The notes beneath the pieces are model-generated. The model was given only the letters and a program-made list of their open reading frames with translations, searched no databases and was not told the origin of the DNA. Positions 1 through 5,160 of a stretch of 9,289 nucleotides of DNA are shown here, one piece after another (the first letter of the stretch is position 1; each line of letters opens with the position of its first letter). The position numbers and the translations under genes are program-made. This DNA comes from Gemmatimonadota bacterium (GTDB taxonomy: Bacteria > Gemmatimonadota > Gemmatimonadetes > Gemmatimonadales > GWC2-71-9): contig QHTX01000137.1 of NCBI GenBank assembly GCA_003220975.1, positions 481-9,769 on the forward strand, given 5' to 3'.

Positions 1-134
1 ACATCCGCAACGCGCTGCAGCTTCTCACCAACGTGGCCGAGTCGGGGACGCTCGACGAAGAGAGTCTGCGCGATCTCGACGCGGCGATGTTCCGGCTGCG
101 GTTCGCGCTCGACCGGTTCGAAGCCCGCCAGTAA
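1..134 (+). CDS. 3' end of an unidentified helical protein (partial)
   Basis: Only the last 43 full codons are in the window, read in the frame starting at base 3 and ending at TAA 132-134. The peptide begins IRNALQLLTNVAES and ends RFALDRFEARQ. It is rich in Leu, Ala, Glu, Asp and Arg with no Pro and one Gly, so it is probably alpha-helical throughout. It resembles the end of a helical bundle or a dimerisation segment, but that is too little to assign a family. The next plus-strand gene starts 21 bp after the stop, so the two are probably co-transcribed. The reading frame is trustworthy because of codon bias and the clean stop; the function is unknown. Confidence 0.6.
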   Translation, partial: IRNALQLLTNVAESGTLDEESLRDLDAAMFRLRFALDRFEARQ

Positions 135-155
135 CCGCCGCCCCAAGCTCGCTGC

Positions 156-1297
156 TTGAGATCCTCCGTTCTCACGGCCTTGATCGGCACCCGCTTGCCG
201 GTGCTGCTGCTGGGTGCCCTTGCCGTGACGCTCGTGGGAACGGTTCCGGCGCCCACCGCCGAGGCGCTGTGGCGCGTGTCGCCGAACGAGCTCGTGAACC
301 TGCAGGCACGGTGGGACACCGACTTCTACTACTCCATCGCCACCACCGGCTACCACTGGAACCCGGCGGTCTTTCTCCATCAGAACGTCGTCTTTTTTCC
401 ATTGTATCCGCTCTTGATGCGCTGGGGGGCGCACTCTTGGGCGGCCATCCGCTGCTGGCCGGCACCATCGTTTCGCTGGCGGCATTTGCCGGTGCCGTCA
501 GCGTGCTGTACCGGTTGGCGGCCCACGAGCTGGGCGAGGAGAAGGCGTGGCCGGTGATTCTGCTGATGTCCACGTACCCCTATGCGGTGTTCTACTCCGT
601 GGCCTATACGGAATCCTTGTTTTTGTTTCTGACCGTGAGCGCGTTTTACGCCATGCGGCGGGGATACCTGCTGCCGGCAGCGCTGGCAGGCTTGGGGGCG
701 GGGCTGACCCGCCCCAACGGGTTCTGGCTCGCGCTCCCGCTCTTGTGGCTGGCGACGACTGCCCCGGTGCCGAAGGAGGTCGCAACCGTACGCCGCTGGT
801 CGAAAGATCGCGTCGCGGCCTGCCTCGTCGCGCTCGCGCCGCTTGCGGGCGTCGCGATCTTTTCAGCCTATCTCTACCTGCGATTCGGCGACTCGTTGGC
901 GTGGGTCCACGGCCAGCGCGCGTGGGGGATGCCGCTCCTCGGACGCGGCCCCGCGCCCGACCCGGTGCGAACCCCGGAGGATCTGCGGGTCAAGTACACC
1001 GAAGTGATTGTCTACATCGGCGACATCGTCGCCTTCTTCGTGGCGGCCGCGGCGATCCGGCCGGTCGCCCGTCGTCTCGGGATCGCCTACGCGCTCTGGA
1101 TCGCGATCAACATCTTCCCACCGGTGGCGGCCCACCTGTTCATCTCGGTCGGCAGGTTTACGGCGGTCCTGTTCCCCATGTTCTTCTGGCTGGCGCTGGT
1201 AGTGCCGCGCCCGCGGCTGGCCCGGGTGGCGGGTACGTTCGCGGCGTGCCAGGCAATTTTCGCGGTGTGGTTCTTCTTGTGGCGACCGGTTGTCTGA
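156..1297 (+). pseudogene. PIG-V/Gpi18-like membrane mannosyltransferase, frameshifted
   Basis: Two overlapping frames together encode one polytopic membrane protein. The first runs from a TTG at 156 and contains an N-terminal hydrophobic anchor, RWDTDFYYSIATTGY and NVVFFPLYPLLMR, which match the first lumenal/periplasmic loop of PIG-V/Gpi18-like (COG5542) GT-C mannosyltransferases, including its acidic WD-x-D motif. The second, in frame from about 422 to TGA 1295-1297, continues with GGALLGGHPLLAG, then about eight hydrophobic helices, the LTRPNGFWLALP segment and SVGRFTAVLFPMFFW. Restoring one G in the run 424-429 gives a continuous protein of about 380 residues, reading LLMRWGGALLGG across the join. 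Such enzymes transfer mannose or another hexose from a polyprenyl-phosphate donor on the outer face of the membrane. The start is uncertain: no good Shine-Dalgarno sequence precedes TTG 156, and TTG 180, TTG 195 or GTG 201 are alternatives. It may be a real pseudogene or an intact gene with a base-call error. Confidence 0.72.
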
Positions 1298-1307
1298 CCA
1301 ACCTTGA

Positions 1308-1381
1308 TGCGCCCGGCAGGATTCGAACCTGCGACCAACAGCTTAGAAGGCTGCTGCTCTATCCACCTGAGCTACGGGCGC
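1308..1381 (-). tRNA. tRNA-Arg (anticodon TCT)
   Basis: The minus strand folds into a complete cloverleaf. The acceptor is GCGCCCG (1381-1375) paired with CGGGCGC (1315-1309). The D arm is GCTC/GAGC, the anticodon stem GCAGC/GCTGT has one G-U pair, and the T arm is GCAGG-TTCGAAT-CCTGC. The discriminator base is A at 1308. The anticodon loop CTTCTAA places TCT at 1347-1345, so it decodes AGA and, by wobble, AGG. The CCA end is not encoded (TCA follows the discriminator), so it must be added by nucleotidyltransferase. It lies 47 bp downstream of the sigma-like gene on the same strand and converges on the mannosyltransferase gene. A weak TAGGTT at about 8 nt before the 5' end is the only candidate -10 I can see. 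Confidence 0.96.
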
Positions 1382-1428
1382 GCGCAGACTGCTCAAGAAC
1401 CTAACACGCGCCGGCTATCGGTCGAAAC

Positions 1429-1770
1429 CTAGGCGACGATCAGGGTTGGGCCTAGCGCGGGCCGTGCCTGGCCGCGCAGGCGGTCGCACGCGACGCGACG
1501 GGTGAGGGCGGCGAGCCAGCGGCCTACGCTGCCGCGCGCGGCGTCGAACGACGCCGCGCTGCGCCACACCTCGCGCAACACGGCGGCCACGGCGACGTCG
1601 GCGGCTTCCCCATCAAATAGAAAGCTGTAGGCGAGGGCGTAGAGAGTGAGTCCGTAGCGCGCGTCGAGCTCGGCGAGGGCGTTCTTGTCGCTCAACGCGG
1701 CGACGCGGTGCACGAGCAGCGCGTCGGGCAGGGGGGTCTGGGACGTGGCGGCAGAGCTGTGCGGGCGCAT
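1429..1770 (-). CDS. Sigma-70 region 2-like protein lacking region 4
   Basis: The product is 113 residues. ATG 1770 is chosen because GGAGG lies 6 nt upstream; a longer in-frame version from 1851 would need a start without such a site. Residues about 18-102 resemble region 2 of ECF sigma factors: HRVAALSDKNALAELDARYG, then LTLYALAYSFLFDGEAADVAVAAVLREVW (region 2.1-2.2, RNA polymerase binding), then SFDAARGSVGRWLAALTRRVACDRLRGQ (region 2.3-2.4, -10 recognition). ECF factors usually reach 160-200 residues with a region 4 helix-turn-helix; here the protein ends about 11 residues after region 2, and only 47 bp separate the stop from the tRNA, so region 4 is not hidden in another frame. The usual acidic DVVQEVF motif is altered to DVAVAAVL. 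It could be a reduced sigma factor, an RNA polymerase-binding modulator or a decaying remnant. No anti-sigma gene is adjacent. The family call is fairly sure; the function is not. Confidence 0.7.
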   Translation of the reverse strand: MRPHSSAATSQTPLPDALLVHRVAALSDKNALAELDARYGLTLYALAYSFLFDGEAADVAVAAVLREVWRSAASFDAARGSVGRWLAALTRRVACDRLRGQARPALGPTLIVA

Positions 1771-1776
1771 CACAAT

Positions 1777-1781
1777 CCTCC
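1777..1781 (-). promoter_or_regulatory. Shine-Dalgarno of the sigma-like gene
   Basis: GGAGG on the minus strand (CCTCC on plus) ends 6 nt before ATG 1770. It decides the start of the 113-residue protein over longer in-frame versions. Confidence 0.7.
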
Positions 1782-1970
1782 GGGGCACACGGGCCGAGCG
1801 GCCGCACGTCACCGTCGGTGCCCGCGTACCAACGTTAAAGACGCCCTGCAAGGCCAGCGGTCACACTCGGGACTGCGGCGACCTCGCGACGCGTGACATC
1901 GCTCACAACGACCGCGGTTCGATCGTCACCTTTCCAAGAGGCGCCAGGGTACCTTATCGTAGGGTCGAGA
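1782..1970. other. Divergent intergenic region
   Basis: This stretch separates the divergent sigma-like (minus) and FecR-type (plus) genes and should hold both promoters. I see no convincing -35/-10 pair. Candidate AT-rich points are TACCTTATC around 1950-1960 on the plus strand and TTTAAC near 1814-1819 on the minus strand. Open frames here are short shadows without good start sites. Confidence 0.4.
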
Positions 1971-1976
1971 GAGGAG
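1971..1976 (+). promoter_or_regulatory. Shine-Dalgarno of the FecR/DUF6600 gene
   Basis: GAGGAG lies 6 nt before ATG 1983. It supports that start over the open frame that extends 30 codons upstream, and it places a hydrophobic signal sequence right at the N terminus. Confidence 0.7.
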
Positions 1977-1982
1977 ACCATC

Positions 1983-4103
1983 ATGCGCATCGCTCGCGTG
2001 CTCGCAACCGTGGTGTTGTTCGGCGCCCTGCCCGCCTTCCAAGGCGGTGACCGACCGGAGGTCGATCCCCCGAGCCGCGTGGGGAGGCTCAGCTACCTCG
2101 GCGGCTCGGTGTCGTTCCGCCCGGGCGATGCGGACGACTGGGCGGCCGCCACGGTCAACTACCCGCTGCACGGGGGCGACCACCTGTGGACCGACGCCGA
2201 CGCGCGCGCGGAGATCACCCTCGGCTCGACCGCCCTGCGGCTCGCGCCATACACCGCGTCCGGGTTCCTCGCGCTCGACGACCACACGACCCAGGTGCGC
2301 CTGTCGCAGGGCTCGCTCAGCGTGCGGCTGCGCAATCTCGACGACGAGGACAGCTTCGAGATCGACACGCCCAACGGCGCCGTGTCCTTGCTCCGCCCCG
2401 GCAGCTATCGCGTCGACGTGGACTCGACCGGGGACACGGCCACGGTGACGGTGCGGCGCGGTGAAGCCGAAGTCACCGCCGCCGGCTCGGCGTTCACGGT
2501 GAAGCGCGACCAGGCCGCCGTCGTCTCCGGCACCGATTCCCCCAGTTACGACATTCGCGACGCCCTGCCGCCCAACGACTGGGAGGAGTGGTGCGCCTCC
2601 CGCGACCGTCGCTGGGACGACTCGCGCTCGGCGCGCTACGTGTCGCGCGAGACGATCGGCTACGAGGACCTGGACGAGCACGGCGACTGGCGTGACACCC
2701 CCGACTATGGGCCCGTGTGGGTGCCGCATCCCGTGATGGCGGGGTGGGCGCCGTACCGCTACGGCCACTGGGCCTGGGTCGAGCCGTGGGGCTGGACCTG
2801 GATCGACGATGCGTCGTGGGGCTTCGCGCCCTTCCACTATGGCCGCTGGGTGTACTGGGACGGCAGCTGGGTCTGGGTCCCGGGTCACGTCGTGGCGCGG
2901 CCGGTGTATGCACCCGCCCTCGTCGTGTTCGTGGGCGGCCGGAACTGGAGCCTTGCCATCACGTCCGGCGGCGTGGCTGGGGTCGCGTGGTTCCCGCTCG
3001 CGCCCGAGGAGCCGTACGTGCCCGCCTACCACGTGAGCAACACGTACATCCGCAACGTCAACGTGACGAACGTGAACGTCACGAACATCAACGTGACGAA
3101 CATCAACGTCACGAACATCAATTACCGCAACCGGGCCGCGCCCGGAGCGGTGACCGTCGTGTCGCAGCAGACCTTCGTGCAGTCGCGGCCGGTCGGGCGC
3201 AGCGTTCTCGTGGTGCCGCGGGAGCGGATCGAGCAGGCGACGGTGATCGGCACGACAGCAGCGGTGGCGCCCGGCCGACGTAGCGTGCTGGCGCAGCCGG
3301 AGATCGTGACGGTGCGACGGCCCCCCGCCGTGGTGACGACTCGCACCGTCGTGGTGCGCCGCACGCCTCCGCCGCCGCCCGTGCCGTTCGCCGCGCGCCA
3401 GCAGGCGCTCCGAGCGCAGCCCGGTCGCCCGCTCGACGCTGCCGCGCTCGCCTCGCTGCGCGCGCGTACACCGGCCGCGCGCCCCAATGTGTTCGTGCGA
3501 CCGGCGGTCCCGGCCGCGGCCGGAGCCGGTCCTGCGCCGACGCTGCGGCCGGCGCGCGAAGGAGTTCCGCCGGCCCGCGCGGTTCCGCCGCCCACCGTGG
3601 CAGCTCCGCAACTCGAGAAGCGCCCCCCCGCGGTGCCTGCCGCCGACCGCCCTGCGGCCGACCGGCCTGCGCCGCCCGCCGCTGCCCCGGAGCAGCATCC
3701 GGGCCGCGCGGAGCGCCCGAAGCCGGCGACCCCGCCCACCCCGCCCACCCCGCCGGCAGAACGCCCCGAGCGCCCCGGACGCGCCGAGCACCCAGCGCCA
3801 ACCGTGGCACCCGCTGAGCGGCCCGGGCGCGCCGAGCACCCGGCACCGGCGGCCCGAGCCGCAGAGCGGCCAGTAAAAGCGGAACGCCCGGCGCCCGCGG
3901 CGACACCGGCTCCCGCGCCAACGCCCGCACCCGCCGCGCGGCCCGAGGCTGCGGAGCGGCTGCAACCGCAGGGGGAGCGCCGCCCCCCGCCAGCCGCCAA
4001 GCAGCGGCCGGAAAAGGACCGTAAGGCCGAGAAAGACACTGCCAAGGAGAAGAAGCCGAAGGAGGACAAGCCGAAGGAGGACAAGCCCGACCGGCACGAG
4101 TGA
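1983..4103 (+). CDS. Secreted FecR-domain / DUF6600 protein with Pro-Ala-rich tail
   Basis: The product is 706 residues. Residues 1-20 are a signal peptide-like stretch (MRIAR then a hydrophobic run ending LPAF). Residues about 33-185 form a FecR-like beta domain: VGRLSYLGGSVSFRPG, the WxxAxVNYPLHGGDHLWTD segment, AEITLGSTALRL, and the repeated strands FEIDTPNGAVSLLRPGSYRV and VRRGEAEV. Residues about 243-301 are a Trp/Tyr/Gly block with a PYRYGHWAWVEPWGWTWID core, followed by FHYGRWVYWDGSWVWVPGH, typical of DUF6600 proteins. Residues 360-379 are four NVTN(V/I) repeats. From about 450 to the end it is Pro/Ala/Arg-rich and probably disordered, with three 16-residue repeats (596-643) and a Lys/Glu/Asp-rich tail. 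Family knowledge places it in the periplasm or at the cell surface; it has no TonB-regulator helix, so classical FecR signalling is unlikely. It begins an apparent operon, with deoC 22 bp downstream. The molecular role is unknown. Confidence 0.85.
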   Translation: MRIARVLATVVLFGALPAFQGGDRPEVDPPSRVGRLSYLGGSVSFRPGDADDWAAATVNYPLHGGDHLWTDADARAEITLGSTALRLAPYTASGFLALDDHTTQVRLSQGSLSVRLRNLDDEDSFEIDTPNGAVSLLRPGSYRVDVDSTGDTATVTVRRGEAEVTAAGSAFTVKRDQAAVVSGTDSPSYDIRDALPPNDWEEWCASRDRRWDDSRSARYVSRETIGYEDLDEHGDWRDTPDYGPVWVPHPVMAGWAPYRYGHWAWVEPWGWTWIDDASWGFAPFHYGRWVYWDGSWVWVPGHVVARPVYAPALVVFVGGRNWSLAITSGGVAGVAWFPLAPEEPYVPAYHVSNTYIRNVNVTNVNVTNINVTNINVTNINYRNRAAPGAVTVVSQQTFVQSRPVGRSVLVVPRERIEQATVIGTTAAVAPGRRSVLAQPEIVTVRRPPAVVTTRTVVVRRTPPPPPVPFAARQQALRAQPGRPLDAAALASLRARTPAARPNVFVRPAVPAAAGAGPAPTLRPAREGVPPARAVPPPTVAAPQLEKRPPAVPAADRPAADRPAPPAAAPEQHPGRAERPKPATPPTPPTPPAERPERPGRAEHPAPTVAPAERPGRAEHPAPAARAAERPVKAERPAPAATPAPAPTPAPAARPEAAERLQPQGERRPPPAAKQRPEKDRKAEKDTAKEKKPKEDKPKEDKPDRHE
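3060..3119 (+). repeat. Four 15-bp tandem repeats encoding NVTN(V/I)
   Basis: The units at 3060, 3075, 3090 and 3105 share the pattern AACGTSACGAACRTS. A partial AACGTC precedes them and AATTAC ends the run. Units 1 and 3 carry GTG and units 2 and 4 carry GTC for the same valine. CGTGACG in one unit is therefore the reverse complement of CGTCACG in the next, allowing short hairpins. The run is in frame inside the FecR/DUF6600 gene and encodes repeated Asn-Val-Thr. Confidence 0.9.
3768..3911 (+). repeat. Three 48-bp repeats in the Pro/Ala-rich tail
   Basis: In-frame units at 3768, 3816 and 3864 encode 16-residue segments that begin ERPGRAEHPAP, ERPGRAEHPAP and ERPVKAERPAP. The third unit is the most diverged. 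This is low-complexity, probably disordered protein, and a likely site of length variation between strains. Confidence 0.8.
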
Positions 4104-4125
4104 CGATTAGATTGGAAGCCGGGCT

Positions 4126-5160
4126 ATGGAAACCAAACTGAAGGGCGCCCCCCCGGTCTCACCTGAGCGCGCGCTGCGGGTGTTCACGACGCCTCCCGCG
4201 ACCCCATCGAGCCTGCAGCGCAACGCCGGGATTCCGCTCGACCTCGATCTCGTGCGCGCCCTGCGGATCAACCGCTCCGCCGTCGAGCGCCGGGCCGCGA
4301 CGCTTCCCGCCCGCCGCACCGTCAAGAAGGAATGGCAGGCCGCCTGGCTGCTGCGGGCGATCACCTGTATGGACCTGACGACGCTGCAGGGCGACGACAC
4401 GCCGACCAACGTGCTGCGGCTGTGTGCCAAGGCGCAGCACCCGGTGCGTCGCGACCTGCTCGAAGCGCTGGGCGTCGCCGATCTCGGCATCACGGTCGGC
4501 GCGGTGTGTGTGTACCACGCCTTCGTGCCGATCGCGGTCCAGGCGCTCGCCGGCTCCGGTATCCCGGTGGCCGCGGTCTCCACCGGTTTCCCGGCGGGAC
4601 TCAATCCCCTGCCCCAGCGGATCGACGAGATCAAGGCGTCGGCGGCGGCGGGCGCGGACGAGATCGACGTCGTGATCACGCGGGCGCACGCGCTCGCGGG
4701 CCGGTGGGAGGCGCTGTACGACGAGATACGGGCGTTCCGCGAGGCCTGCGGCCCGGCCTTGATGAAGGTCATCCTTGGCACCGGTGACCTGGCGACGTTC
4801 GCGAACGTGGCTCGCGCCAGCCAGGTCGTGATGATGGCGGGCGCCGACTTCATCAAGACGTCCACCGGCAAAGAGGCGGTGAACGCGACGCTCCCCGTCG
4901 GCGTCGTGATGGCGCGCCAGATCCGAGACTATCGCGAGCGGACGGGGTGCGCGGTCGGGTTCAAGCCGGCGGGCGGCATCCGCAAGGCGAAGCAGGCGCT
5001 CGAATGGCTCATCCTCATGAAGGAAGAGCTGGGCGATCGCTGGCTCCGCGCCGACCTGTTCCGCCTCGGCGCGTCGGCGCTGCTCACCGACATCGAGCGC
5101 CAGCTCGAGCACTTCGTGACGGGGCGGTACTCGGCGGCGCACCGCCATCCGATGGTATGA
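4126..5160 (+). CDS. deoC: Deoxyribose-phosphate aldolase (long form)
   Basis: The product is 344 residues. It catalyses the reversible cleavage of 2-deoxy-D-ribose-5-phosphate to glyceraldehyde-3-phosphate and acetaldehyde, a cytoplasmic class I aldolase step in deoxynucleoside catabolism. The TIM-barrel active-site motifs are all present: ADEIDVVI (catalytic Asp 181), DFIKTSTGK (Schiff-base Lys 244) and GFKPAGGIR (second Lys 280), matching Asp102, Lys167 and Lys201 of the E. coli enzyme. The length, the N-terminal extension before the LTTLQGDDT strand, and the tail KEELGDRW...LFRLGASALLTDIERQ...VTGRY resemble the long form typified by human DERA rather than the roughly 220-260-residue bacterial form. 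ATG 4126 has GGAAG 7 nt upstream. It starts 22 bp after the FecR/DUF6600 stop, and its own stop overlaps the next start by 4 nt, implying translational coupling with the aldehyde dehydrogenase. Confidence 0.95.
   Translation: METKLKGAPPVSPERALRVFTTPPATPSSLQRNAGIPLDLDLVRALRINRSAVERRAATLPARRTVKKEWQAAWLLRAITCMDLTTLQGDDTPTNVLRLCAKAQHPVRRDLLEALGVADLGITVGAVCVYHAFVPIAVQALAGSGIPVAAVSTGFPAGLNPLPQRIDEIKASAAAGADEIDVVITRAHALAGRWEALYDEIRAFREACGPALMKVILGTGDLATFANVARASQVVMMAGADFIKTSTGKEAVNATLPVGVVMARQIRDYRERTGCAVGFKPAGGIRKAKQALEWLILMKEELGDRWLRADLFRLGASALLTDIERQLEHFVTGRYSAAHRHPMV

Noticed and set aside
1288..1303. GGTTG/CAACC hairpin between the mannosyltransferase end and the tRNA as a terminator
   Set aside because: The stem is only 5 bp, it overlaps the stop codon and no T tract follows on either strand.
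1308..1381. tRNA-Arg as an integration site for a mobile element
   Set aside because: No integrase, no repeated tRNA 3' end and no change in base composition are visible nearby.
547..1404. A 285-codon plus-strand frame covering the mannosyltransferase gene and running into the tRNA
   Set aside because: It is Gly/Arg/Pro-rich, out of frame with the clear transmembrane protein, and crosses the tRNA gene.
3054..3119. Short regular repeats that could be taken for a CRISPR array
   Set aside because: The 15-bp units are contiguous with no spacers, lie in frame inside a gene and encode NVTN repeats; no cas gene is present.
1926..4097. A 723-codon open frame on the minus strand opposite the FecR/DUF6600 gene
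   Set aside because: It is an antisense shadow caused by G/C-rich third positions. Its translation is Arg/Gly/His-rich noise with no domains, while the plus strand has a signal peptide, recognisable domains and a ribosome site.
4947..5156. A 70-codon upstream extension of the dehydrogenase frame
   Set aside because: It lies wholly within deoC in another frame and has an Arg/Gly/His-rich noise composition; ATG 5157 gives the natural N terminus and an ATGA overlap.
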